A stretch of DNA of 64,000 nucleotides from Rhodoplanes serenus (GCA_945893145.1 CAMDDZ010000019.1:1-64000), one strand, 5' to 3'. Counted from the first letter of the stretch, positions 1 through 7,615 are shown. The notes: a model not told the origin generated them from the letters alone. Numbers and translations: made by a program.

Positions 1-2
1 CC

Positions 3-1763
3 CCTCACCCCGACCCTCTCCCCGCCAGCGGGGAGAGGGAGCGCGAGCCTGTGCTCGCCCCACCCAAAAACATCTGCTGCGTCGGCGACGACGACCAATC
101 CATCTACGGCTGGCGCGGCGCCGAGGTCGACAACATCCTGCGCTTCGACCACGACTTCCCGGGCGCCAAGGTGATCCGGCTCGAGCGCAATTACCGCTCG
201 ACCGGCCATATCCTGGCCGCCGCCTCGCACCTGATCGCCCACAATCAAGGCCGGCTCGGCAAGACGCTCCACACCGAGGACGTGCTGGGCGAGAAGGTCA
301 CCGTCACCGGCTCGTGGGATTCCGAGGAAGAGGCGCGCTCGATCGGCGACGAGATCGAGGAGCTGCAGCGCAGCAGCCACACGCTCAACCAGATCGCCAT
401 CCTGGTGCGCGCCTCCTACCAGATGCGCGAGCTGGAAGACCGTTTCGTCACCCTCGGCCTGCCCTATCGCGTGATCGGCGGCCCGCGGTTCTATGAGCGC
501 GCCGAGATCCGCGATGCGCTGGCCTATCTGCGCGTCATCAATTCGCCGGCCGACGATTTGGCGTTCGAGCGCATCGTCAACGTGCCGAAGCGCGGATTGG
601 GCGACGCCACCATCCAGTTCCTGCACGACCACGCCCGCAAGCAGAAAATCCCGTTGAGCGAAGCCGCGCGCGCCGTGTCGGCAACCGACGAGTTGAAGCC
701 CAAGCCGCGTGGCGCGTTGCGCGGCCTGATCGAGAGCTTCGATCGCTGGCGCGCCCAGAAGGACGCGATGCCGCACACCGAATTGGCGGAAATCGTGCTC
801 GATGAGTCCGGCTACACCGAGATGTGGCAGAAGGACCGCAGCGCCGACGCCGCCGGCCGCCTGGAAAACCTGAAAGAACTGGTGCGCTCGATGGAGGAGT
901 TCGAGAACCTGGCCGGTTTCCTCGAACACATCTCGCTGGTGATGGACACCGACCGCAGCGAAGGCACCGACGCGGTGAACATCATGACGCTGCACTCCGC
1001 CAAGGGGCTGGAGTTCGAGACCGTGTTCCTGCCCGGCTGGGAAGAAGGCCTGTTCCCGAGCCAGCGCACGCTCGACGAGCAGGGCCGCGCCGGCCTCGAA
1101 GAGGAGCGCCGCCTCGCCCACGTCGGCATCACGCGGGCGCGCAAGCGCGCCAAGATTTTCTTCGCCACCAACCGCCGCACCCACGGCCTGTGGCAAACCA
1201 ACATTCCGTCGCGCTTCCTCGACGAGTTGCCGGAGGGCAACGTCGAAGTGACCGAGAGCAAGGGCGGTTTCGGCGCAGCCTCAAGTTATGGCGCCTCGCG
1301 CTTCGACGAGATGACCGCGTTCGGCTCGAATTACCGCACGCCCGGCTGGCAGCGCGCGCAGGCCAACAAGGGACGCGGCGGTTTCTCGGAAACCGGCGCG
1401 CCGCGCTATGGCCAGCAGGGCGTCGGCGATGACTCACTCGATTACGCCGACGACCCGCACTCGGATGACGATGTGTCTCCCGCCAAAGCCGCGTCGTCCC
1501 CTCCCCCCTTGCGGGGGAAGGACAGGGATGGGAGTCCTTCGTCCGCCGGCCGCGCTCCGCAACGCCGCAAGCCGCTCACCATCGAGGGCGAGCTGGTGGC
1601 GAAATCGACCGGCACCGTCTCGGCCTTCTCGGCCGGCGACCGCGTGTTTCACCAGAAGTTCGGCAACGGCAACGTGGTGACGGTGGACGGCAACAAGCTC
1701 ACCATCGCGTTCGACAGGGCGGGCGAGAAGCGCGTGGTGGATAGTTTTGTGGAGAGGGTGTGA
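3..1763 (+). CDS. uvrD: UvrD/PcrA-type superfamily 1 DNA helicase, 3' part only
   Basis: ATP-dependent 3'-5' helicase of nucleotide excision repair and replication restart. The gene enters the window already open; Walker A and the DExx motif lie upstream. Visible in order: motif III GDDDQSIYGWRGA (about bases 86-125), the NYRST motif IV (about 190), motif V around TLHSAKGLE (about 990), motif VI EERRLAHVGITRAR (about 1105-1145), and a C-terminal tudor-like domain (about 1615-1760) of the kind that contacts RNA polymerase in PcrA. Two stretches do not belong to the family: PHPDPLPASGERERE at the left edge and SSPPPLRGKDRDGS near base 1495. Both are translations of palindromic repeats. A GTG at 51 could be read as a start but falls after the DExx motif, so I treat the gene as a left-truncated helicase. 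If upstream sequence does not continue the frame, this would be a pseudogene. Confidence 0.9.
   Translation, partial: PHPDPLPASGEREREPVLAPPKNICCVGDDDQSIYGWRGAEVDNILRFDHDFPGAKVIRLERNYRSTGHILAAASHLIAHNQGRLGKTLHTEDVLGEKVTVTGSWDSEEEARSIGDEIEELQRSSHTLNQIAILVRASYQMRELEDRFVTLGLPYRVIGGPRFYERAEIRDALAYLRVINSPADDLAFERIVNVPKRGLGDATIQFLHDHARKQKIPLSEAARAVSATDELKPKPRGALRGLIESFDRWRAQKDAMPHTELAEIVLDESGYTEMWQKDRSADAAGRLENLKELVRSMEEFENLAGFLEHISLVMDTDRSEGTDAVNIMTLHSAKGLEFETVFLPGWEEGLFPSQRTLDEQGRAGLEEERRLAHVGITRARKRAKIFFATNRRTHGLWQTNIPSRFLDELPEGNVEVTESKGGFGAASSYGASRFDEMTAFGSNYRTPGWQRAQANKGRGGFSETGAPRYGQQGVGDDSLDYADDPHSDDDVSPAKAASSPPPLRGKDRDGSPSSAGRAPQRRKPLTIEGELVAKSTGTVSAFSAGDRVFHQKFGNGNVVTVDGNKLTIAFDRAGEKRVVDSFVERV
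14..39. repeat. Palindromic element inside uvrD, copy 1
   Basis: A perfect 12-base inverted repeat (CCCTCTCCCCGC at 14-25 and its complement at 28-39) with a two-base loop. It resembles the pyrimidine-rich palindromes scattered through many Hyphomicrobiales genomes. The helicase frame reads straight through it, adding a Pro/Glu/Arg-rich insert just before motif III. Confidence 0.75.
1496..1537. repeat. Palindromic element inside uvrD, copy 2
   Basis: A second pyrimidine-rich/purine-rich palindrome (CCTCCCCC then GGGGG around 1502-1520, with an AAGGACAGGGATGGGAG tail). It is related in style to the element at 14-39. It lies in the poorly conserved linker between helicase motif VI and the tudor-like domain, and is read in frame. 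Confidence 0.6.
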
Positions 1764-1776
1764 AGTGTCGCGCGGC

Positions 1777-1805
1777 TTGACGGCGAATTATAGTAGTATT
1801 ACTAT
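1777..1805 (+). promoter_or_regulatory. Predicted higBA promoter overlapping an operator palindrome
   Basis: TTGACG (1777-1782), a 17-base spacer and TACTAT (1800-1805) form a good sigma-70-type promoter. The -10 box is the right arm of a perfect inverted repeat, TATAGTA (1789-1795), four bases, TACTATA (1800-1806). An AT-rich palindrome overlapping the -10 box is a plausible site for the HigA-type repressor encoded downstream. Initiation about seven bases after the -10 box would fall at 1812, the A of the toxin ATG, so the message may be leaderless. Confidence 0.6.
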
Positions 1806-1811
1806 ACTCGC

Positions 1812-2189
1812 ATGGACGACCTCCTGCGTGCCATCAAGCCCGCGGTGTTTGTGGGCTCTAGCCGGCGCGACCTCCAGGCGTTCCCGTCAGCGGTCCGGCG
1901 CGAGATCGGCCAAGCGTTGTTCGAAGCGCAACTCGGGGATTACCCGGCTCGCGCCAAGCCCTTGAAGGGCTTCGGCAGCGGCGTGCTTGAGATTCGCGAC
2001 AATTACGACGGCGATACGTATCGCGCCGTCTACACCGTGCGCTTCGAGGGCGCGTTGTATGTGCTTCACGCGTTTCAGAAGAAATCCACCGCGGGAATTG
2101 CCACGCCGCAGCGGCACCTCGATTTGGTCAGACAACGCTTGCGGCAGGCGGAGGCCATTCACAGGGCCAACAAAGGAGTCGGAGCATGA
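1812..2189 (+). CDS. higB: HigB/RelE-superfamily toxin (phage-derived Gp49-like)
   Basis: Predicted mRNA-interfering toxin of a type II toxin-antitoxin pair, 125 residues. It matches the Gp49/COG4679 pattern: an N-terminal segment KPAVFVGSSRRDLQAFP, a central GSGVLEIR, then YRAVYTVRF and the characteristic ALYVLHAFQKKST. In this family the basic YR...K surface near the C-terminus acts on ribosome-bound mRNA. Its last four bases overlap the start of the downstream helix-turn-helix gene (ATGA at 2186-2189), so the two are translationally coupled. There is no Shine-Dalgarno sequence before the ATG. A perfect TATAGTA/TACTATA palindrome ends five bases upstream. The toxin-first order is typical of higBA and unlike relBE. 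Confidence 0.88.
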   Translation: MDDLLRAIKPAVFVGSSRRDLQAFPSAVRREIGQALFEAQLGDYPARAKPLKGFGSGVLEIRDNYDGDTYRAVYTVRFEGALYVLHAFQKKSTAGIATPQRHLDLVRQRLRQAEAIHRANKGVGA

Positions 2190-2536
2190 CGAGAAAGAAA
2201 AGGTTGCCCGCTTTCGAGGTCGGCAGCGGCAATATTTTTGCCGATCTCGGCTTACCGAACGCTGACGAGCATCTGCTCAAGGCCGCACTGGTCGTGCAAT
2301 TGCACCGACTTATCAAGGCGCGCAAGCTCACCCAGACCGCCGCCGCCAAGATCGCCGGTATCAGGCAGCCCGACCTGTCGAACGTCCTGCGCGGCCACTA
2401 CCAGGGCTTCTCGCTGGAACGGTTGATGCGGATGCTTACCGCGTTCGATCAGGACGTCGAGATCACGGTGAGGCCGCGCCGGCGCAGGAAATCCGGCGCG
2501 GCGGGGCAAATCACGTTCAACGCCGTGCCGGCGTGA
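2186..2536 (+). CDS. higA: HigA-type XRE-family antitoxin/repressor
   Basis: Antitoxin partner of the preceding toxin, 116 residues. A helix-turn-helix domain spans about residues 35-85: LIKARKLTQTAAAKIAGIRQ, then PDLSNVLRGHYQGFSLERLMRML. This is the COG5606 pattern, in which the domain both neutralises HigB and represses the operon. The start overlaps the toxin stop by four bases, and a GGAG-type site (AAAGGAGTCGGAGC) precedes it inside the toxin gene. The C-terminal tail is very basic (RPRRRRKSG), which could help DNA binding. The operator is inferred to be the palindrome at 1789-1806. Confidence 0.87.
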   Translation: MTRKKRLPAFEVGSGNIFADLGLPNADEHLLKAALVVQLHRLIKARKLTQTAAAKIAGIRQPDLSNVLRGHYQGFSLERLMRMLTAFDQDVEITVRPRRRRKSGAAGQITFNAVPA

Positions 2537-2550
2537 CTGGAGGCTTCGCC

Positions 2551-2976
2551 ATGCCCATCTCCGCCAAACTCCGCGACATGATCCGCGCCGCCTGGGATGC
2601 AGGCTATCCCTGCATGCTCGCGACCGACGGACCGAACGGCCCGAACATCTCGCCCAAGGGCAGCATGATCGTGTTCGACGATGACCACCTCGCCTATTGG
2701 GAGCGCTCCAAGAAGCAGGCGCTGGAAAACCTCGGCTACGACAAGCGCGTCTGCGTGATGTACGCGAACTTCAAGGCGCAGCGCGACGGCGTGCTGGAGT
2801 CGGGCTTCCTGCGCTTCTACGGCACCGCGGTGCTGCACGAGAGCGGGCCGGTGCGCGAGGCGATCTTTCAAAAGCTCCTGCCGCGCGAGCAGACCCATGT
2901 GGGGGCCGACGTCGGCATCGGCGTGCTGATCAAGATCGATCGCGCCGCCGACGTGCGCGGCAAGCCGCTGCCGTAA
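2551..2976 (+). CDS. Pyridoxamine 5'-phosphate oxidase-like flavin-binding protein
   Basis: Small protein of 141 residues with the split-barrel fold of the PNPOx/flavoredoxin group. The motif LATDGPNGPNISPKGSMIVFDDDHLAYWERSKKQ shows the usual strand order and a PKG turn of FMN-binding family members. The likely ligand is FMN or F420-like flavin. The substrate cannot be predicted, and too little is left for a true PdxH (about 210 residues). I chose the ATG at 2551 because GGAGG sits eight bases upstream; a GTG at 2533 would add six residues. It starts 14 bases after the antitoxin gene but is probably unrelated to it. Confidence 0.75.
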   Translation: MPISAKLRDMIRAAWDAGYPCMLATDGPNGPNISPKGSMIVFDDDHLAYWERSKKQALENLGYDKRVCVMYANFKAQRDGVLESGFLRFYGTAVLHESGPVREAIFQKLLPREQTHVGADVGIGVLIKIDRAADVRGKPLP

Positions 2977-3048
2977 CGGGCACGCAGCGAAGCTCAAGTT
3001 CCTGTCGCCAGCGCTGGCGGTCAGCCTGCATTCGCCCCACGCCAGCCG

Positions 3049-3576
3049 TCAGGCCTCAACGTCCGGCGGCGCGTTCGGTCTCAAGCCGAAGGCCACACAG
3101 AACCAGAACACCAGCCCGCCAAACGCGCCGAAGCAGAAGATCTGGCCCCAGAGCCACAGGTTTCCGACGAAGCCACACCACGTCATACGGCCATCGATCG
3201 TCGACTGGCAGTTGCCGACCTGCGATGAGCCCGCGGTGTTCGAGAGCGCCAGCGCGATCCACGGCAGCACGGCGATGACGCCGCCCATGATCATCAGCAC
3301 CCAGAAGCGCGGCTGCATCGCGCCGCGCAGAAGCACATAGGCCGGGATGCCGAGCACGATGGCCGCCGGGTAGCCGCCGTACAGCGCGGCCGGCACGACG
3401 ACCGCGAGGCTGTGGTCCTCGATCAGCGAAAACGCAAACGCCGCGATCAGCGGCGCGAGCAGAAAGCCGAGCGCGACGCGCCAGATCGGCGGCTTCTCGA
3501 GTTCTTCAGCCACAACCCCCTCCCCGGCAGCGACGGCACGCCCCGCGCCTTCGCGCTCAGGATCGTAGCGTTTCAC
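3049..3576 (-). CDS. Four-helix membrane protein of unknown function
   Basis: A 175-residue hypothetical integral membrane protein. After a charged N-terminus (MKRYDPEREGAGR) there are four hydrophobic segments, around residues 30-50, 58-80, 88-110 and 142-165. Two short loops contain cysteines (GNCQSTIDG, MTWCG, and another Cys in the last helix), which could matter if the loop is periplasmic. I do not recognise a family. It stands alone, convergent with the PNPOx-like gene. Downstream of its start lies the hairpin region at 3690-3857. Confidence 0.55.
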   Translation of the reverse strand: MKRYDPEREGAGRAVAAGEGVVAEELEKPPIWRVALGFLLAPLIAAFAFSLIEDHSLAVVVPAALYGGYPAAIVLGIPAYVLLRGAMQPRFWVLMIMGGVIAVLPWIALALSNTAGSSQVGNCQSTIDGRMTWCGFVGNLWLWGQIFCFGAFGGLVFWFCVAFGLRPNAPPDVEA

Positions 3577-3689
3577 GCTACGCTACGGGAAGAGGCAGGA
3601 GCCATGTCCGCATGGGGTAATGAGCGCGTGCATGGCGTCAGCGACCTTGGTTATCCTGCTCACGCAGCAAGGGTGCGGCGTGGGTCGTG

Positions 3690-3765
3690 CTAGTGGTCCG
3701 ATTCTAACATTCGCATCCCGCTTCGGCAGGCACTTCTGCGAATGTTAGAATCAAAGGACCACTAG
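3690..3765. repeat. Long imperfect hairpin element A
   Basis: An inverted repeat with arms of about 26 bases. The left arm (3690-3715) starts CTAGTGGTCCGATTCTAAC and the right arm (3737-3765) is its complement with a three-base bulge. The loop is 21 bases. The stem is AT-richer than its surroundings. It is one of two related elements side by side; see 3779-3857. Confidence 0.85.
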
Positions 3766-3778
3766 CAAGTATTAGGTT

Positions 3779-3857
3779 CTAGTGGAGCTTTTGATTTGAC
3801 ATTCGCTTCACGGGTGCGCGGGTGGGTGGGTAGCGAATGTCAAATCCGCTCCACTAG
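3779..3857. repeat. Long imperfect hairpin element B
   Basis: An inverted repeat with arms of about 25 bases, left CTAGTGGAGC...GATTTGACATTCGCT (3779-3807) and right its complement (3832-3857). It shares the outer CTAGTGG and the inner ACATTCGC core with element A, but the intervening bases differ and are changed in both arms. It is therefore a diverged sister whose pairing has been kept. The loop is G-rich (GGGTGGGTGGG). It ends 40 bases before the small membrane protein gene. Confidence 0.85.
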
Positions 3858-3897
3858 CTGCCGCAGCCGAGTTTGCGTCACACAGGAGAGCACGCCG

Positions 3898-4224
3898 ATG
3901 ACCCCGCTCGATGTATTCGAAGGCGTCATGTACGTCCTCTTCTTCGCACCGTTCCTCTTTCCGCTGGCGCCGTGGTTCGCCAAAACGCCGCGCGGAGCCT
4001 GGCTGGTCTGTGGCGCGGCCCTTGTCGTACTTGGCCTGCTTTTCCCGGCCATGTTTTGGTGGGGGTGTATCTGGTCAAACTGCGGCCAGGGATCCATAGC
4101 AATTTTCATGCTCGCTCCAGTTTGGCTGGCCTTTGCCGTGATCACGCCGCTTTCCGCCGGCTGGGCGTCGGCGCGCAAACGTGCACGCACGCCGGCATCC
4201 GGCCCGCCCCGGTCCGTTCCCTGA
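3898..4224 (+). CDS. Small hydrophobic membrane protein, unknown
   Basis: A 108-residue protein with three predicted membrane helices (about residues 8-26, 33-55 and 68-90). It has a short loop containing two cysteines (WWGCIWSNCGQG) and a basic proline-rich tail. No family recognised. The ATG at 3898 is preceded by AGGAGAG with suitable spacing; longer in-frame starts at 3796 run into the hairpin element and are unlikely. The gene is convergent with the iron-transporter permease at 4260. Confidence 0.5.
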   Translation: MTPLDVFEGVMYVLFFAPFLFPLAPWFAKTPRGAWLVCGAALVVLGLLFPAMFWWGCIWSNCGQGSIAIFMLAPVWLAFAVITPLSAGWASARKRARTPASGPPRSVP

Positions 4225-4259
4225 CAGGCCGCCGACGCTCTCCGATTGGGATTTCGGTT

Positions 4260-5972
4260 TCACCGATGGGCGGAGAATGGCCGGGCACTCTCAGCGTGGC
4301 GGACCATCCAGATCACAGGACCGATGCCGGCCAGGGCGATGAGCAGGGCCGCGAGCGAGCCTTCTTCGAAATTCCCACGGGTGGCGAACTGATAGAGGTA
4401 GGTTGAGAGCGTCTCCACGTTCAGTGGCCGCAGCAGGAGCGTCGCGGGAAGCTCCTTCAGGCAATCAACGAAAGCCAGGAGTGCGGTGCCCCATAACGCG
4501 GGTCGCAACAGCGGCAAATGGATTGCCCAGAACAGCCCGCAAGGACGCGTGCCGCCGATGCGAGCGGCGTCGTCCAATTCGGTAGAAATGCGGGCCAAGC
4601 CGGCCTGGGCGAGCCCAGTCGAGATGGCAAGAAACCGCACGACGTAAGCGCAAATCACCGCGGCGCTCGAACCCGCGAGCACCAGACCGACGCGAGAGCC
4701 GGTCAGCAACTGGGTGATGCTATTGATCGCCTCATCGATGGCGACGAGTGGCGATAGCAAGCACAGGGCCACCACCGTTCCCGGCACGGCATAGCCGAGC
4801 CCAGCGATGAAGAAACAAGCGGCCGCAAATGGCCGGCGCAGGAGTCGCAGCGCGAAGGCGGCACCGAAGCCGAGAACCACAATCAGTATGGTGGCGCATC
4901 CTGCGAGCAGCACCGTGTTGAGTGTGTGGCGGACGAGAGCTGGATCGAAGCCGATCAGCAAACCGCGGACGATCACTTCGCCCGAGAGGTAGAATAGCGG
5001 AATAACGAAACCCAAGCAGACAGGCAGCAAACAGCCCATCAGCGCGAGCCATTGCTTGCACTCCGCGAGGACGATGCGTTGCGCGCCACCCGGGCGCATA
5101 TCAAGGCCGGCGAAGCCTTGCCGCCGCCGTCCATAGCGTTCCAACGCGATCAGCAGGGCAACCGCAAGCAGCATGACGCAAGCGATCTGCGCTGCGCCGG
5201 GCAAGCTCGACCGGTTGAGCCACGTGCTGAAGATCGAGAGGGTGAGCGTCTGAACACCCAGGTATTCGCTGGCGCCAATATCGTTCAGCGTTTCGAGAAG
5301 CGCCAACGCGAGGCCCGCGGCGATCGCCGGCCGCGCCAGCGGCAGCGCGATATCACAAGCGATCCGCCACTGGGTCGCACCAAGGCCCCGCGCCGTCTCG
5401 ATCAACGCCACGCTCTGGGTTTGGAACATCGCACGTGTGGCGAGATACACATACGGATAGAGCACGAAGCCCATGATCAGCGCGGCGCCGATGAGCGATC
5501 GGATGTTCGGAAACCAATAGTCGGCGGCGGATTTCCAGCCGAACAACGCGCGAAGCGACGACTGCACCGGGCCTAGCCCGCCGAGGAGGTCCGCATAGAC
5601 GTAAGCCACGATGTAGGCAGGAAAGGCGAGCGGGAGCGGCAACAGCCAGAGCACAATGCTGCGGCCGGGAAAATCGAAAGCCGTGACGACCCAGGCCGTG
5701 CCCACACCTGCGACCGTGCACACAAGCGCGACGCCGGCGAGCAGCAGCACGGTGTTGACCGTCGCGAGCGGTATCACGTACGCCGCCAAATGTGGCCACA
5801 GCTCGGCATCGCCATCGAGCGCGATCAGGACGAGATTGATGAGCGGCGCTGTGACGACAGCGGCGATGACGACAAGAAACGCTGTCGCGAACGGGTGCTG
5901 GAATCGCGGCGAGTGCAGGTTGGCGAGCTCGGGCGCGTGCGGCGGAACCTTGGCGTTCATGATCGAAAACAA
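4260..5972 (-). CDS. Ferric-iron ABC transporter permease, fused double-domain (FbpB/SfuB type)
   Basis: Inner-membrane permease of 570 residues with about 12 helices in two homologous halves, the arrangement of FbpB, SfuB and AfuB in Fe(III) importers. Each half carries an EAA loop: ETARGLGATQWRIACDIALPLARPA (about 190-215) and DDAARIGGTRPCGLFWAIHLPLLRPA (about 470-495), where the ATPase docks. It lies directly downstream of the iron-binding receptor gene at 6032, so both should form one importer. No ATPase gene is present next to them. The start is uncertain. A TTG at 5972 has GGGGA at good spacing, but that sequence lies in the hairpin at 5977-5998. The ATG at 5960 has no ribosome site. 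Confidence 0.85.
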   Translation of the reverse strand: MFSIMNAKVPPHAPELANLHSPRFQHPFATAFLVVIAAVVTAPLINLVLIALDGDAELWPHLAAYVIPLATVNTVLLLAGVALVCTVAGVGTAWVVTAFDFPGRSIVLWLLPLPLAFPAYIVAYVYADLLGGLGPVQSSLRALFGWKSAADYWFPNIRSLIGAALIMGFVLYPYVYLATRAMFQTQSVALIETARGLGATQWRIACDIALPLARPAIAAGLALALLETLNDIGASEYLGVQTLTLSIFSTWLNRSSLPGAAQIACVMLLAVALLIALERYGRRRQGFAGLDMRPGGAQRIVLAECKQWLALMGCLLPVCLGFVIPLFYLSGEVIVRGLLIGFDPALVRHTLNTVLLAGCATILIVVLGFGAAFALRLLRRPFAAACFFIAGLGYAVPGTVVALCLLSPLVAIDEAINSITQLLTGSRVGLVLAGSSAAVICAYVVRFLAISTGLAQAGLARISTELDDAARIGGTRPCGLFWAIHLPLLRPALWGTALLAFVDCLKELPATLLLRPLNVETLSTYLYQFATRGNFEEGSLAALLIALAGIGPVIWMVRHAESARPFSAHR

Positions 5973-5976
5973 AATC

Positions 5977-5998
5977 GTCCCCGCCTCCCGGCGGGGAC
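5977..5998 (-). terminator. Hairpin between receptor and permease genes (attenuator or RNA processing site)
   Basis: A perfect nine-base stem GTCCCCGCC / GGCGGGGAC with a four-base loop. On the minus strand it is followed by the T-rich GATTTTGTTTTC. It lies 33 bases after the receptor stop and overlaps the only Shine-Dalgarno-like sequence before the permease. It could terminate part of the transcription, protect the receptor mRNA, or lower permease translation; higher receptor than permease output is usual for ABC importers. Confidence 0.6.
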
Positions 5999-6031
5999 AA
6001 TGACCAGGGTGTTACGCACGCTCGCCGTCAA

Positions 6032-7069
6032 TCAGTTATCGAACCCGACCTTGTCGACCAGCGCGGCCGCCTTCTTCCGGTTCGACGCGATTTGCGCGAG
6101 CGGCAGCGCGTCCGCTTTCAATGCTCCGTAGCCGGCGATGGTATTGTTGATCGGCACGCCCGAACGAATCGGATATTCGTAGTTGAGGTTGGCGTGCATC
6201 TGCTGCGCCTGGGGACCGACCATCCATTCGATGAACTTCATCGCGTTGGCCCTGTTGGGCGAATTCTTCATCAGTGCCACGCCCGACAGGTTCACGTGGG
6301 TGCCGCCGCCCAGGAACGTCGGCAGGATGACCCTGGTGGCTCCGGCCCACGCCTTTTTGTCTGCCTCCACGTCGTTCATCAGCGCCCAGTAATAGGTGTT
6401 GCCGATGCCGAGGTCGCACTTGCCCGCCACGATGTCGCGTGCGGTCTCGCGGTCGCCACCCGACGGTTTCTGCGCCAGGTTGGCCTTGAGGCCCTTGAGC
6501 CATTCCTCAGTCTTGGCCTCGCCGTGCTTGGCGACCATCGCGGCAAACAGCGCGTTGTTGTACATGTGCTGGCCGGAGCGGATGCAGATCTTGCCTTTCC
6601 ACTTCGGGTCGGAAAGTTCTTCGTAAGTGATCGCCGGCTGCTGCACCCGATCCTTCGATGCGTAAATCACGCGGGCGCGCAGCGCCACGGCAGCCCAGTG
6701 GCCCTCCGGGTCGCGGTATTGCGCCGGCACAACCTCATCGATCGTCTTCGAATTGATGGGCTGGGTGATGCCATTCTGTACTGCGTCTTCAAGCCGGCTG
6801 ATGTCCACCGTCAGCAGCACGTCGGCGGGGCTGTTGGCGCCTTCGGTCTTGATGCGTTGCTCCAGGCCGGAACTCGCGGAGATCACGTTGACCTTGACGC
6901 CGGTCTCCTTGGTAAAGGCCTCGAACAGCGGCTGGATCAGCCTGCTCTCGCGGTAAGTGTAGATGTTCACTTCGTTGGCGTTCGCCGCCGTGGCGCATGC
7001 AGCAATCGCGCTGGCGACAGCCAGCGCTGTCAGACCCAGCGCTGTCAGATTTGGCAGACGACGACTCAT
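6032..7069 (-). CDS. Fe(III)-binding periplasmic receptor of an ABC importer (FbpA/FutA type)
   Basis: Extracellular solute-binding protein family 1, 345 residues, exported by a Sec signal peptide (about residues 1-32, ending ATAANA). Typical FbpA features follow: NEVNIYTYRESRLIQPLFEAF, SSGLEQRIKTEG, SPADVLLTVDISRLEDAV, and YEYPIRSGVP near the C-terminus. Tyrosines that bind iron in the family occur in IGNTYYWALMN (about 233-243). It captures ferric iron in the periplasm and passes it to the permease at 4260. AGGAG precedes the ATG. The start of the signal sequence contains a short DNA repeat (CCAGCGCTGTCAG twice, 7021-7048). Confidence 0.9.
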   Translation of the reverse strand: MSRRLPNLTALGLTALAVASAIAACATAANANEVNIYTYRESRLIQPLFEAFTKETGVKVNVISASSGLEQRIKTEGANSPADVLLTVDISRLEDAVQNGITQPINSKTIDEVVPAQYRDPEGHWAAVALRARVIYASKDRVQQPAITYEELSDPKWKGKICIRSGQHMYNNALFAAMVAKHGEAKTEEWLKGLKANLAQKPSGGDRETARDIVAGKCDLGIGNTYYWALMNDVEADKKAWAGATRVILPTFLGGGTHVNLSGVALMKNSPNRANAMKFIEWMVGPQAQQMHANLNYEYPIRSGVPINNTIAGYGALKADALPLAQIASNRKKAAALVDKVGFDN

Positions 7070-7139
7070 CGAAAGAGCTCCTGTTGACGTGAAGGCCTGC
7101 GCCGTCAGCAGGATGTCGCCCCCCGCGGCCGCGTTGACT

Positions 7140-7168
7140 TAGATAGAGCACCACAGGAGCGGGTCCAA
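7140..7168 (-). promoter_or_regulatory. Predicted promoter of the iron receptor gene
   Basis: On the minus strand TTGGAC (7163-7168), a 17-base spacer and TATCTA (7140-7145) match a sigma-70-type promoter. It would give a leader of about 65 bases before the ATG at 7069. I looked for an obvious Irr or RirA box around it and did not find a convincing one. Confidence 0.5.
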
Positions 7169-7453
7169 GGCGGTTTCGTTTCATGAGATAAACGGCTGGA
7201 CGTATTCCAAACAACGCTAGTCTGGAACGTCTCGAAATTGAGAGCTTGTCGATTGAAGCTGCAAAAGGATTGGGAGGACGAGCAACCGCGCCGATCAACG
7301 CACGCGATTGCGTCATAGCGCCACGGTACCTTGGTCTCCTACCGAAGTCCGCTTTGGTCACAAGCGGAAATCCTCAGCGACCAATGAGCGGACATTGCCG
7401 GACGTCTCAAACGTGCCAAAACCTGCCGTGAGCAGATGCAGCAAACAGCGGCG
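7169..7453. other. Gap without a gene; remnant-like sequence
   Basis: No convincing coding frame on either strand. The stretch 7350-7410 has repeated GTCCGCTT and AGCGGACAT words of a kind I associate with dispersed repeats in Bradyrhizobium-type genomes. They often sit beside decayed copies of the receptor family seen at 7454. Treated as decayed repeat sequence. Confidence 0.35.
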
Positions 7454-7615
7454 TTATTCGATCACTTCATCGGCGCGGCCGAGCAACATTCTTGGAACTG
7501 TAAGGCCGAGCGCCTTAGCGGTTATGAGATTGATCAAAAATTCAAACTTGTTCGGTTGTTCGATCGGCATGGTGGCCGGTTTGGCGCCTTTGAGGGCTTG
7601 ATCGATATAAGCTGA
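7454..7615 (-). pseudogene. C-terminal fragment of an uncharacterised ABC transporter receptor (TrpX/COG2984 type)
   Basis: The minus-strand frame ends in ALKGAKPATMPIEQPNKFEF, then LINLITAKALGLTVPRMLLG and RADEVIE. This is the near-invariant C-terminus of a receptor family expanded in Bradyrhizobium and relatives (normally about 320 residues). Only about 50 residues remain. The preceding residues (MNALRKCRWVGKEDWSIFRR) do not fit the family and the ligand-binding lobes are absent. It is therefore a 3' relic, not a gene. Its upstream side touches the stop codon of the terC-like gene. Confidence 0.7.
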
